Of a stretch of DNA of 64,000 nt, positions 46,953-54,062 are shown one piece after another (the stretch's first letter is position 1; each line of letters opens with the position of its first letter). The translations under genes were made by a program, and so were the position numbers. Location of the stretch: positions 1 through 64,000 of the IMG/VR virus record IMGVR_UViG_3300010160_000045, one strand, 5' to 3'. A model generated the notes under the pieces. The model searched no databases, was not told where the DNA came from, and saw only the letters and a program-made list of their open reading frames with translations. Source of the DNA: a virus.

Positions 46953-47189
46953 ATGACACAGAAACAATCAGTAATTGAACTATTTAAGTCAGGCGAGGAA
47001 GTAGACGCATTGTCGTGCTTTAAAGCCACAGGAAGTATGCGTCTTAGCGCAAAAGTTTTCAATATGAAAGTACAAGGATATGTCTTTGACGAAAGAACAG
47101 TATCGTTCAAAACACGTTTCAGGACTACTGGAAGCATAAAGAAATACAAGCTAAACACAAAGAAAACACCTAAAAGTTTGTTACAATGA
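46953..47189 (+). CDS. Winged-helix DNA-binding protein (HTH_39-like)
   Basis: A 78-aa protein. QSVIELFKSGEEVDALSCFK and TGSMRLSAKVFNMKVQGYVF follow the layout of the small phage winged-helix family. Its start is 8 bp after the HNH stop, and it overlaps the next gene by 4 bp. Probable regulator or recombination helper; function inferred from the fold. Confidence 0.7.
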   Translation: MTQKQSVIELFKSGEEVDALSCFKATGSMRLSAKVFNMKVQGYVFDERTVSFKTRFRTTGSIKKYKLNTKKTPKSLLQ

Positions 47190-47398
47190 AATTTGAAGTA
47201 GAAGATGTAAAAGTAACATACGTTCAAAAGGAAGATAGCTGCGACAGAAATCACTCACCTCAAGAGTTAAAAATATTTACTGATGATGCAGGTAGCGGTA
47301 AGTACATAGTATTTGAAACAGAACGATGGGCTATTGACAGTATTGATGAACTGATAGAGATACTTAACGACTTTAAAACAAGGGCTGGAATAAAATGA
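47186..47398 (+). CDS. Small protein, unknown
   Basis: A 70-aa protein (MKFEVEDVKVTYVQKEDS, FETERWAIDSIDELIEILND), alpha/beta by eye. It overlaps both neighbours by 4 bp (ATGA). No family recognised. Confidence 0.6.
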   Translation: MKFEVEDVKVTYVQKEDSCDRNHSPQELKIFTDDAGSGKYIVFETERWAIDSIDELIEILNDFKTRAGIK

Positions 47399-47655
47399 AA
47401 AACACAGCACTCTTAAACTCCGAGGAGGAACAGATATACGAAGCCTATACTGTATTAGGAATAGCAGCAGTAAAGGGAATACTAAACTGCAACACAGACA
47501 CCGCCAATAAGACCGTAAGGGCAATACTAAAGAAGGTAAGGGAGAACAAAACCTTTGAGGAGAGGCAGAGTGCAAGGTACGACAAGGTGAAGACAGCAAT
47601 AAGTCAGGCTAAGTTTGATGGGGAGTTAAGCTATAGAGTTATGTCGGAGGTGTAA
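47395..47655 (+). CDS. Small protein, unknown
   Basis: An 86-aa helical, basic protein (EEEQIYEAYTVLGIAAVKGI, VRAILKKVRENKTFEERQSA). It is the last gene before the first cassette-like repeat. Function unknown. Confidence 0.6.
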   Translation: MKNTALLNSEEEQIYEAYTVLGIAAVKGILNCNTDTANKTVRAILKKVRENKTFEERQSARYDKVKTAISQAKFDGELSYRVMSEV

Positions 47656-47661
47656 TGTTTT

Positions 47662-47723
47662 GCGGCTTGGCGATGGCTACGAAGCGTTGGCATTGTGCGG
47701 TGGAGTAGCTTGCGCCAAACCGC
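47662..47723. repeat. Cassette-like inverted repeat 1 (attC-like)
   Basis: GCGGCTTGGCG (47662-47672) pairs with CGCCAAACCGC (47713-47723), 10 of 11 bases, with inner GCTAC/GTAGC pairing. TGTTATACGCTG follows. The element is much richer in G and C than its surroundings and lies just upstream of methyltransferase A. Integron attC sites share this long imperfect hairpin and a GTT-containing border; the match is by eye. Confidence 0.65.
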
Positions 47724-47778
47724 TGTTATACGCTGTATTATTTTTTTTGTGCGTGGGCAATTAACCAATTTATAAATT

Positions 47779-48327
47779 ATGAAATTAGACTTAATAACAA
47801 ACAAAGCTGAAAAGCAAGGAGAAGTAAATCCAAATGATGAATTTTACACTCCAAATTATGCGATTGAACCGCTATTGAAATACATTAAACCAAGTAGCAA
47901 CATTTGGTGTCCATTTGATACACACGAAAGTAACTTTGTAAAATTGCTAATTAAGGCAGGACACAATGTTCATTGGACACACATTGAGGCAGGAATGGAT
48001 TTCTTTACCGAAGATGCACCAGTGCAAACGGATTACATTATTTCAAATCCACCCTATTCATTAAAAGCAGAAGTTTTTGAACGCTTATTTAAATTGGATA
48101 TTCCCTTTGCAATGCTTGTTGGAGTGGTAGGAATATTTGAAAGCCAAAAACGATTTACAATGTTCAAAAATAATGACTTTGAAATAATGTATTTTGATAA
48201 GCGAATTAGCTATTTTAAAAGTTACGCAGACCAAAAACCAAGTTTAAATCCACCGTTTTCAAGTGTGTATATTTGCAAAGATTTACTTCCGAAGCAGATT
48301 GTCTTTGAAGCGTTGGCAAAAAAATAA
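47779..48327 (+). CDS. DNA adenine methyltransferase-like protein A (NPPY)
   Basis: A 182-aa protein. CPFDTHESNFVKLLIKAG may serve as the AdoMet-binding motif I, and SNPPYS near residue 92 is the catalytic motif IV of N6-adenine (or amino) methyltransferases. It is short, with no target-recognition domain visible, like phage-borne orphan enzymes. It lies alone between two inverted-repeat elements, with no coupled neighbour. Methylation of phage DNA against restriction is plausible. A related RNA or protein methyltransferase is possible. Confidence 0.72.
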   Translation: MKLDLITNKAEKQGEVNPNDEFYTPNYAIEPLLKYIKPSSNIWCPFDTHESNFVKLLIKAGHNVHWTHIEAGMDFFTEDAPVQTDYIISNPPYSLKAEVFERLFKLDIPFAMLVGVVGIFESQKRFTMFKNNDFEIMYFDKRISYFKSYADQKPSLNPPFSSVYICKDLLPKQIVFEALAKK

Positions 48328-48333
48328 TATTTC

Positions 48334-48389
48334 TTATAACGTATGGGTATTTGCGCTCGTTTTAATGGCGCAAATACTGTGTTACCTGC
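48334..48389. repeat. Cassette-like inverted repeat 2 (attC-like)
   Basis: TTATAACG (48334-48341), then GTATTTGCGC (48347-48356) and its perfect complement GCGCAAATAC (48368-48377), then TGTTACCTGC (48380-48389). It separates the two methyltransferase genes. TTACCTGC recurs inverted in element 3. Confidence 0.7.
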
Positions 48390-48454
48390 TGGTGCGGTTT
48401 ATTTAGCAGGATTTTTATTTGTAAACGAAAAGAAAATTTAAAAAGTTTTAGAGT

Positions 48455-49171
48455 ATGAAATATATGGGAAGTAAAAATCGGATAGCAAAAGAAATACTAC
48501 CGATAATGTTACAAGAACGAGGACAAAGAACTTGGGTTGAACCTTTTGTTGGAGGTGCGAATATTATTGATAAGGTGCAAGGGGATAGAATTGGTGGAGA
48601 TAAAAACGAGTATGTTATTTCGTTATTTAAAGCACTACAAAATGGATGGACTCCACCAAAATATGTGAGTGAAGATGAATATAATAATATTAAAAACAAT
48701 TTTAAAGACTACGAAAAACATTTAATTGGATATGTTGGCTTCAATAGTTATGGAGGTAAATTTTTTAGAGGTTATAGGCGAGATAATGAAGGGAAAAGAG
48801 ATTATTGGACAGAACACTTTAATAACTTACAGAAACAAGTAGAAGTCATCAAAAATGTAGATTTCTTTTGCTGTGATTACAATGAATTGGAAATACCAAA
48901 CAATTCAATTATATATTGTGATATACCGTATGGAGAAACAGAAAAATACAAAGTGAATGGCGTATATGAGAGATTTAATTATGAATTATTTTGGGATTGG
49001 TGTAGGATTAAAGCGAATCAAGGACATAAAATTTTTGTGAGTGAATATAATGCACCTGCTGATTTTGAATGTGTATGGTTGCAAGAAGTATCAAGTAATT
49101 TAACTAACAATGATAAAGGTAAAAAAGCGGTGGAAAAACTTTTTAAATTTTCTCCCACAAATATTCAATAG
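48455..49171 (+). CDS. D12-class DNA adenine methyltransferase B (Dam-like)
   Basis: A 238-aa protein. KYMGSKNRI at the N-terminus, WVEPFVGGANI (motif I) and YCDIPYGETEKY (motif IV, DPPY-like with Ile) identify the D12/Dam class, and the length is usual. FVGFNSYGGKF-type residues and a C-terminal FVSEYNAP are also typical. It methylates adenine in a short DNA site. Bounded by elements 2 and 3 whose TTACCTGC ends are inverted, with no cognate nuclease nearby, so an orphan protective enzyme is likely. Confidence 0.88.
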   Translation: MKYMGSKNRIAKEILPIMLQERGQRTWVEPFVGGANIIDKVQGDRIGGDKNEYVISLFKALQNGWTPPKYVSEDEYNNIKNNFKDYEKHLIGYVGFNSYGGKFFRGYRRDNEGKRDYWTEHFNNLQKQVEVIKNVDFFCCDYNELEIPNNSIIYCDIPYGETEKYKVNGVYERFNYELFWDWCRIKANQGHKIFVSEYNAPADFECVWLQEVSSNLTNNDKGKKAVEKLFKFSPTNIQ

Positions 49172-49190
49172 TAGTAGTATCGTAGCACTT

Positions 49191-49231
49191 GCAGGTAACT
49201 ACCGTATATGCGCCAATAGTATCGCATATAC
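49191..49231. repeat. Cassette-like inverted repeat 3, opposite orientation
   Basis: GCAGGTAAC (49191-49199), then GTATATGCG (49204-49212) and its perfect complement CGCATATAC (49223-49231). Read on the minus strand, it has the element 2 order: hairpin, then TTACCTGC, then GTGC. Methyltransferase B thus lies between inverted copies. Confidence 0.7.
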
Positions 49232-49274
49232 AACAAACAGTAAGGAGATAAGCGAATAAAAACACACTAATAAT

Positions 49275-49505
49275 ATGACACAATCGTCAATAAAGCTATC
49301 AGACACAATAGCCGAGATAAGCAAAGACATAGAACTTGCCAACTCAAAGATGAACCAACTCCTTGAAAACGACAAGGGAATCTGCTTCATAATAAAAGGA
49401 AATAAAGCAACAGAACAAATAGACTTCCGAATGGACAAAACACTATTCGATATGTATTGGAACATAAGAGAGAAAGCATACAATAGATTAAAAGAAATAA
49501 TATGA
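49275..49505 (+). CDS. Small coiled-coil protein, unknown
   Basis: A 76-aa helical protein (LSDTIAEISKDIELANSKMN, RMDKTLFDMYWNIREKAYNR). It is the first gene after the methyltransferase cassettes. Function unknown. Confidence 0.55.
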   Translation: MTQSSIKLSDTIAEISKDIELANSKMNQLLENDKGICFIIKGNKATEQIDFRMDKTLFDMYWNIREKAYNRLKEII

Positions 49506-49542
49506 ATAAGGTCGCAATCTGCGACTACAAAATAATAAAACT

Positions 49543-49794
49543 ATGGAAAGGACACACAAGTACACATTTGAAATTTACAACGGTAGAGTTAAAGTAAAAT
49601 ACAATGGTTGTGTAATGTTCACGTTTAATCAGATTGATTTTCTGGGGTATTACTTTTTTAAGGACGATTCCTCGTTGTATGGTTGTACGTTGTACTTTTC
49701 ACGAGAGAAAGCAGGTGCAAGCGAAATGGATGTCTACTTTAAGTCAAAAAAAACTTGGATGGAAGTAAATAAACTGCTTGACGAAAATATGTAA
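49543..49794 (+). CDS. Small beta-rich protein, unknown
   Basis: An 83-aa protein with alternating beta-like strands (YTFEIYNGRVKVKYNGCVMF). Its stop is immediately before the next ATG. No family recognised. Confidence 0.55.
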   Translation: MERTHKYTFEIYNGRVKVKYNGCVMFTFNQIDFLGYYFFKDDSSLYGCTLYFSREKAGASEMDVYFKSKKTWMEVNKLLDENM

Positions 49795-49795
49795 T

Positions 49796-50098
49796 ATGAC
49801 AATAGACTACACAATAGGCGATGACATAGTAGCAATAAAAAGCCACAGCCAAAACACTTACAAAGAAGGCGACGTATTCACCTGCATAGGACTCAAACAA
49901 TCACCCTGCAAATGCAAAATGTTCACAGTAGACATAAACATAAGGTCAGCATACAAAGAAATGCTGTGCCTACATTGTAACTACACATTCAAATCTAACA
50001 ATAACTGGTGGTTCAACGCTAACCTATTTCGTAAACTCGACAACCTCGTTCAAATAAACGAAATAAACGAGATACTTAAACAGCCAGCTAAAGTGTAA
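49796..50098 (+). CDS. Small Cys-containing protein, unknown
   Basis: A 100-aa protein. The frame is open from an earlier TTG, but ATG at 49796 (MTIDYTIGDDIVAIKSHS) directly follows the previous stop. CKCKMF and MLCLHCNYTF could form a zinc-binding pair. Function unknown. Confidence 0.55.
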   Translation: MTIDYTIGDDIVAIKSHSQNTYKEGDVFTCIGLKQSPCKCKMFTVDINIRSAYKEMLCLHCNYTFKSNNNWWFNANLFRKLDNLVQINEINEILKQPAKV

Positions 50099-50128
50099 AA
50101 CTGCCTTATTAAGAATTATTCTAAATAA

Positions 50129-50160
50129 TTTGCATATATCGATATAATTATTTATCCTTG
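50129..50160 (+). promoter_or_regulatory. KilA-N gene promoter with internal palindrome
   Basis: TTTG (50129-50132), 20 bases, TATCCTTG (50153-50160; one mismatch). A perfect 12-bp palindrome TATATCGATATA (50135-50146) fills the spacer, where a bound repressor would block polymerase. It precedes the ATG at 50188. Confidence 0.65.
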
Positions 50161-50187
50161 TGCAAACAAATTTATAAATACAATATT

Positions 50188-50877
50188 ATGCAATCAAATG
50201 TAGTAATGAAATCGCCAGACCGCAACTTATTTGGAATAACAATAAGGCAAAACACTAAGGAGCAGTTCTTATCTGTTTCTGATTTGCAAAAGGCATACGA
50301 AACAGCAAGATGGCAACATGGGTGGAGCGACAGAAAAGTAGCCGACATTCTAAATACTGAAATGACAAGAGAAAGGGTGTTTTCCTTACTGCAAGAGAAG
50401 AATCTCATAAAAGCCGACCGATTGGGTTTTATGGAAATGGTTAATAAAGAGGGGCTTACAAAAGTACTAAAGGGATTAGGGCTTTATAAGACAACAGGCA
50501 GAGGAATAAACAAAACAGTAATGGCAGACCCTTACATTTGGGTATTGCTTGCTATGGAGTTAAATCCTTTACTGTGGGCTAAAACAATTATATTCATAAC
50601 TGATACCTTAATATTTGACCGCATAGAAGCAGGAACAGAATATATGCCAATGAACACAGCTATAAAGTCATTGATAAATAATCCAGATTACGCTAAATAC
50701 GCTAAAGCAATAAACGAAAGAGTATTCGGAAGGCATATAACAGGGGCAAGGCAATTAGCATCATCAGAACAGCTTAAAAAGATAGCATCAATTGAAAGGT
50801 TTGTTATTAACGCAATAGAAATGAAACTAATTAAAACAGATAACGACCTATTGAACGTAATCAAGAATTATAAATAA
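50188..50877 (+). CDS. KilA-N-type phage regulator / antirepressor candidate
   Basis: A 229-aa protein. FLSVSDLQKAYETARWQHGW and YKTTGRGINKTVMADPYIWV followed by LAMELNPLLWAKTIIF have the KilA-N pattern of many phage antirepressors. The C-terminal half (NERVFGRHITGARQ, LKKIASIERFVINAIEM) is helical. ATG at 50188 is chosen over an upstream TTG at 50158 that lies inside the -7 box. The spacer palindrome suggests control by a repressor. It may relieve repression or bind DNA; function inferred. Confidence 0.72.
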   Translation: MQSNVVMKSPDRNLFGITIRQNTKEQFLSVSDLQKAYETARWQHGWSDRKVADILNTEMTRERVFSLLQEKNLIKADRLGFMEMVNKEGLTKVLKGLGLYKTTGRGINKTVMADPYIWVLLAMELNPLLWAKTIIFITDTLIFDRIEAGTEYMPMNTAIKSLINNPDYAKYAKAINERVFGRHITGARQLASSEQLKKIASIERFVINAIEMKLIKTDNDLLNVIKNYK

Positions 50878-50882
50878 ATCAG

Positions 50883-50890
50883 TATATTTG
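50883..50890 (+). promoter_or_regulatory. -7 box TATATTTG before the 30-aa ORF
   Basis: TATATTTG matches the consensus, 22 bases before the ATG at 50913. No clear TTTG at -33. Confidence 0.5.
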
Positions 50891-50912
50891 TAGCCAAGAA
50901 GAAAATAAAAAC

Positions 50913-51005
50913 ATGATAACATTAATAAGAAACATAACAAAGGAAGTAAAGACGCAAAGAATAACTGTGCGTGTAGGAAAGGCTAATACAAAGGTAGTAT
51001 GTTAG
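50913..51005 (+). CDS. 30-aa basic peptide ORF
   Basis: ATG 22 bases after a TATATTTG box opens 30 codons (MITLIRNITKEVKTQRITVR, then VGKANTKVVC). The basic composition and promoter spacing favour a real product, but the size leaves doubt. Confidence 0.45.
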   Translation: MITLIRNITKEVKTQRITVRVGKANTKVVC

Positions 51006-51373
51006 TCACGACTATAAGAGAGGAGTATAACCGCCCCACATCAGCAAACAGCATCCCCAATCAAAATGACCCCCCAAACATCAAACAGAATTTGAAAACT
51101 GAAATCGATTTGCCCTTCATCCTTTCTCCCTTGCCTATTGTATTGGTTTTAGCTCGTTGTTGCTGCCTATCTTATAACCATCTGTTCCATTGGTAATAAA
51201 ATCAGCTAAACATTGCGCTCCTTTGTCCTTTGCCTCAGCAAATTAACATAGCTTTAATCAATTAACCTAAAAAATTATACCTTTTCAAATATGTTCGTCG
51301 AAGGATTAATAAAGATTTTAAGAAAAAAAGCGGGGTTTTATAAAATTAATCTACACTTTTTGCCCTTTCGTCA
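51006..51373. other. Non-coding stretch with C-rich patch
   Basis: No convincing gene on either strand. Bases about 51030-51110 have C-runs on the plus strand (GCCCCAC, CCCCCC), unlike the AT-rich neighbours; the rest is AT-rich. No stem-loop with a U-run was seen. It may hold a replication or regulatory site. Confidence 0.5.
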
Positions 51374-51473
51374 TTATCCGACATTAAACGTTTACAAACG
51401 GATAAAATTAATACATTTGCACCTTAAAAGGAGCTATAATAGCCTACTAACCGTTTTTAAACGTTTGTAAACG
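51374..51473 (+). promoter_or_regulatory. Promoter within CGTTT/AAACG operator array
   Basis: -7 TACATTTG lies at 51412-51419. CGTTTACAAACG (51389-51400) covers the -33 region and is framed by TTATCCG (51374-51380) and CGGATAA. Downstream, CGTTTTTAAACG (51452-51463) and CGTTTGTAAACGGATAA (51462-51478) overlap in the leader before the ATG at 51483. These repeated palindromes around the start site are a classic repressor-binding arrangement. Confidence 0.75.
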
Positions 51474-51482
51474 GATAATTGA

Positions 51483-51854
51483 ATGCAAACTTACAGAAAT
51501 TACTCCTATTCATTTCAAAAGGCTTTATTTTACCCTATTAAAGTAACTTTATTTGAACGTTCTATAAGTTTACCTATGTTGGTAAAGGAATTAAACAAAA
51601 AGCCCTTAGGAATCAATTATACATTAAGTAGTTTAGATAATTGCTTCAAGGGACAAAATAACGCTTCTATATCTTTACACTATTATTCTAACATATATAA
51701 CATCCTTTCTTTACCTCTCCCGACCCCTCAATATTTATATGATAGCTTTCTACGTTGGGAGGAGATTAAACGTTTTAAATTAGACAGGAGGAACGCTAAC
51801 AGAATCAAAAAAGGTTTGTTGCCTGTTACCAGTATAAGCACCCGTATTAAATAG
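51483..51854 (+). CDS. Small XRE-like regulator candidate
   Basis: A 123-aa basic protein. RSISLPMLVKELNKKP, YTLSSLDNCFKG and SISLHYYSNIYNILSLPLPT follow the helix spacing of an XRE-type HTH, and a basic tail follows (KRFKLDRRNANRIKKG). It lies in its own unit: operator-laden promoter upstream, terminator downstream. Binding to the CGTTT/AAACG palindromes to regulate itself, and perhaps the lysis-lysogeny choice, is inferred. The HTH is not a strong match. Confidence 0.6.
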   Translation: MQTYRNYSYSFQKALFYPIKVTLFERSISLPMLVKELNKKPLGINYTLSSLDNCFKGQNNASISLHYYSNIYNILSLPLPTPQYLYDSFLRWEEIKRFKLDRRNANRIKKGLLPVTSISTRIK

Positions 51855-51972
51855 CCGTTTTTTTCGCTTTATACCTTTGCCTTATCTACCTTTTAACCCT
51901 TGATTAAATTTTAATCATTAGTGTTGATTATTTTATTGTCAATCTCTCAAAACCTCTGGTATCAAGGCTTTC

Positions 51973-52001
51973 AGCTACATTTTAATAATGTGGCTTTTTT
52001 T
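51973..52001 (+). terminator. Terminator after the regulator gene
   Basis: AGCTACATT (51973-51981) and AATGTGGCT (51987-51995) form a 9-bp stem (one G-U) with a 5-base loop, followed by TTTTTT. Readthrough from the regulator into the small-gene operon is thereby limited. Confidence 0.9.
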
Positions 52002-52204
52002 GTGTCTTTATTTCTTTGCTTACTTTCTTTTTTAACAGTTTTTTAACACAAATTTTATTGCTTTTTTATATTAATTATAAAAATTATTGTGCTGATTTAT
52101 AGCACTTTACAACTTATTTTAAAAATAAATTTGGTTTGTGTTGTTTATGCTTATATCATTGCATCAACAAATCAAAACAACTACTAACTTTTAAACTTTA
52201 TAGC
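52002..52204 (+). promoter_or_regulatory. Promoter region of the small-gene operon
   Basis: -7 TAAATTTG at 52126-52133 matches the consensus; the -33 is weak (TTTA). GTGCT/AGCAC inverted repeats (about 52089-52105) upstream could be an operator. No gene is seen in this AT-rich stretch. The start codon at 52205 is about 70 bases downstream. Confidence 0.6.
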
Positions 52205-52396
52205 ATGGAAAATTTAAATAATATCAAATCTACAATAACTTACAAAGGTGTTTGTAATGAAGCCCGCCAAACGTCATACGGCATGCAAACAACTACTTAT
52301 GTAATTTATAGAAATAATTCCTTAATAACATCTTTAATTAAAGAAAAGGGAACTATTTTAACTTCCTTTTACTTAGGCAATGAAATTACAAATTAA
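52205..52396 (+). CDS. Small protein, unknown
   Basis: A 63-aa protein (MENLNNIKSTITYKGVCNEA, TTYVIYRNNSLITSLIKEKG). The frame opens at an upstream TTG, but ATG at 52205 fits the promoter. First gene of the long small-gene operon. Function unknown. Confidence 0.55.
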   Translation: MENLNNIKSTITYKGVCNEARQTSYGMQTTTYVIYRNNSLITSLIKEKGTILTSFYLGNEITN

Positions 52397-52442
52397 TTAA
52401 TAAATAAAAACAAATAATATAAACTTTTTAAAACTTAACAAA

Positions 52443-52685
52443 ATGAAACTAATTAACGACAATTTAAATTTACAAAATTTTGATGCTTGGAGCGGAGCTG
52501 TAGACACAAAAGAAACTATTTTAAAACATAACAAGGAAAGAGATTTTGAATACTTAATTGAAGAACTTTATCCTGATGGTTTAACCGATACACAATTAAA
52601 TGATATACTTTGGTTTGATAGTGAATGGATTTTTGAGAATATAGGAATTGACGAAGAAGAAGAAGAGAACGAAGAAGAAGAGTAA
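52443..52685 (+). CDS. Small acidic protein common in Bacteroidota mobile elements
   Basis: An 80-aa protein; FEYLIEELYPDGLTDTQLND and ILWFDSEWIFENIGI recall a small family seen in Bacteroidota phages and conjugative elements. The C-terminus is poly-Glu (DEEEEENEEEE). Charge suggests a protein partner; function unknown. Confidence 0.65.
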   Translation: MKLINDNLNLQNFDAWSGAVDTKETILKHNKERDFEYLIEELYPDGLTDTQLNDILWFDSEWIFENIGIDEEEEENEEEE

Positions 52686-52720
52686 ATTTTTTAAAATTCA
52701 AATAACTTAAATAAATAATA

Positions 52721-52748
52721 ACAAGGGAGTAAATATTCGCTCCCTTGT
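52721..52748. terminator. Intergenic hairpin (ACAAGGGAG/CTCCCTTGT)
   Basis: A 9-bp perfect stem with a 10-base loop between two genes. No U-run follows on the plus strand, so it may attenuate transcription or protect the 3' end instead of terminating. Confidence 0.5.
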
Positions 52749-52770
52749 AAACTAACTAAACTTTAAAAAA

Positions 52771-53319
52771 ATGAAAACAACTATTGATAACACACAAAGA
52801 CAATTTTTAATAATCAATCAAGGCTTTGGCAGTACTAAAAATATTTTCTGCAATCTTCAGAATATACCTTTTATTTTAGCTGAGTACTTTGAGCCAAATG
52901 AAGAGTATAAAATTTATGAGTATTGGAACAGAAAGCTAAAACAAGTAAGTAAAAAGTTTTTAAAAGAACTTTACAAGGCTAACCAGATTAACCCGCTTAA
53001 CATTATACAAACTATTGACATTAACGCTTATGAATGGTTTGATAAGGTTAACGGAAATAGTTATTTTTCGGCTTCGGTTTGTCTTAACTATGGTTTAAAT
53101 ACCTCTAAAACAATTATTTTGCCTTTTCAATATGGTTATGGGGATTTTTATAAACAATCAACTTTTGAAGCACTTATTGAAGCCAATTTAATACACGATG
53201 TTAAAAAGTACGAGAGCGGAGGTAATGAAGGAATTTATAATTTTTGCCAACGTAACAAAATAACACTAAGAACAAGCAAAAAAGAAAATTGTAAAAAAGC
53301 AGAGTTAAAAAATATTTAA
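52771..53319 (+). CDS. Conserved-type protein of unknown function
   Basis: A 182-aa protein. NAYEWFDKVNGNSYFSASVC and TIILPFQYGYGDFYKQSTFE resemble a family in Bacteroidota mobile elements whose function is unknown. The C-terminus is basic. Preceded by an A-rich leader like those of neighbouring genes. Confidence 0.6.
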   Translation: MKTTIDNTQRQFLIINQGFGSTKNIFCNLQNIPFILAEYFEPNEEYKIYEYWNRKLKQVSKKFLKELYKANQINPLNIIQTIDINAYEWFDKVNGNSYFSASVCLNYGLNTSKTIILPFQYGYGDFYKQSTFEALIEANLIHDVKKYESGGNEGIYNFCQRNKITLRTSKKENCKKAELKNI

Positions 53320-53386
53320 ACTAACAATACAAGGGGCGCAGCATCCTAAAAACTGCAAATTACAAACTAACTAAAACTAAAACAAA

Positions 53387-53626
53387 ATGAAAAACTACAC
53401 TTTAAAAACTTGCGAAGAATTAATTTATAAATACGTCAATAATTTAGGCGGAGAATGTCTGGAAATAGAAGAAGGCTGTTTGGGGTTAGGCACTATTTTA
53501 TTACATAGCGCAGAAGGAAAAAAAGCTATATTAATAAAGGAATTTTTTATAAACGAATGGACAAGTGGACACACAATAAGAACATACAACAATTTACCAA
53601 AAAAATACAATAAACTAATTGACTAA
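53387..53626 (+). CDS. Small protein, unknown
   Basis: A 79-aa protein (YTLKTCEELIYKYVNNLGGE, KKAILIKEFFINEWTSGHTI). Its stop overlaps the start of the lipoprotein gene (TAATG). Function unknown. Confidence 0.55.
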   Translation: MKNYTLKTCEELIYKYVNNLGGECLEIEEGCLGLGTILLHSAEGKKAILIKEFFINEWTSGHTIRTYNNLPKKYNKLID

Positions 53627-53742
53627 TGAAACTACTAATTTTATTTTTAACATTAACATTGTTTGCCTGCGAAACACCTAAAAAATGCAGTGCATACCCT
53701 AAGACACCATTAAAAAATTATTATTCACCTTCACATAACTAA
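53626..53742 (+). CDS. 38-aa putative lipoprotein
   Basis: ATG overlaps the previous stop by 1 bp. The signal sequence MKLLILFLTLTLFAC ends in a lipobox-like LFAC, and the 23-residue mature part is CETPKKCSAYPKT plus a tail. Phage lipoproteins of this size can block superinfection at the outer membrane; that role is an inference here. Confidence 0.7.
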   Translation: MKLLILFLTLTLFACETPKKCSAYPKTPLKNYYSPSHN

Positions 53743-53745
53743 ACT

Positions 53746-54036
53746 ATGAAAACAACATTAAAAAATGCCATCAAATTGGCGCAAGAAATTCAAAAAAAGT
53801 ATAATGAATTAAACAATGATAACGAAGGTTTTTTTGACTTGTATCACGATGATTTATTAATACAAAGTGATTGTGCTTGGCTGGAAGTAGAAGAATTGGA
53901 AGAAGACCTTAAAAACAAGCAAAAAGAATATGCAGAAATCTCGATGCAAAACTTGAGAGATACATTAGCCTATGTCACGTTTATAATTGACATACAAAAC
54001 CAGTTAAACAACTGCCCAAAATCAATTTACGGATAA
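53746..54036 (+). CDS. Small acidic helical protein, unknown
   Basis: A 96-aa protein with long helices (LKNAIKLAQEIQKKYNELNN, EVEELEEDLKNKQKEYAEIS). 3 bp after the lipoprotein stop. Function unknown. Confidence 0.55.
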   Translation: MKTTLKNAIKLAQEIQKKYNELNNDNEGFFDLYHDDLLIQSDCAWLEVEELEEDLKNKQKEYAEISMQNLRDTLAYVTFIIDIQNQLNNCPKSIYG

Positions 54037-54062
54037 ATACAAACCAACTAAAAAACAAAACT

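Larger units (their letters stand above)
46151..46953 (+). repeat. 20-bp direct repeats flanking the HNH gene
   Basis: 46151-46170 and 46934-46953 match at 19 of 20 bases (core AAATAGAAATAAAA). The left copy lies at the end of the 77-aa gene and the right copy at the end of the HNH gene, so they bracket the mobile gene and its promoter. AT-rich, so chance or slippage is possible. Confidence 0.55.

Noticed and set aside
47662-49231. A genuine integron
   Set aside because: No tyrosine integron integrase is visible, and the GTTRRRY core is imperfect, so only 'cassette-like' is claimed.
50999-51196. 65-codon frame in the non-coding stretch
   Set aside because: Low-complexity Pro/Cys-rich product, no promoter or leader, and it starts within the 30-aa ORF's stop.
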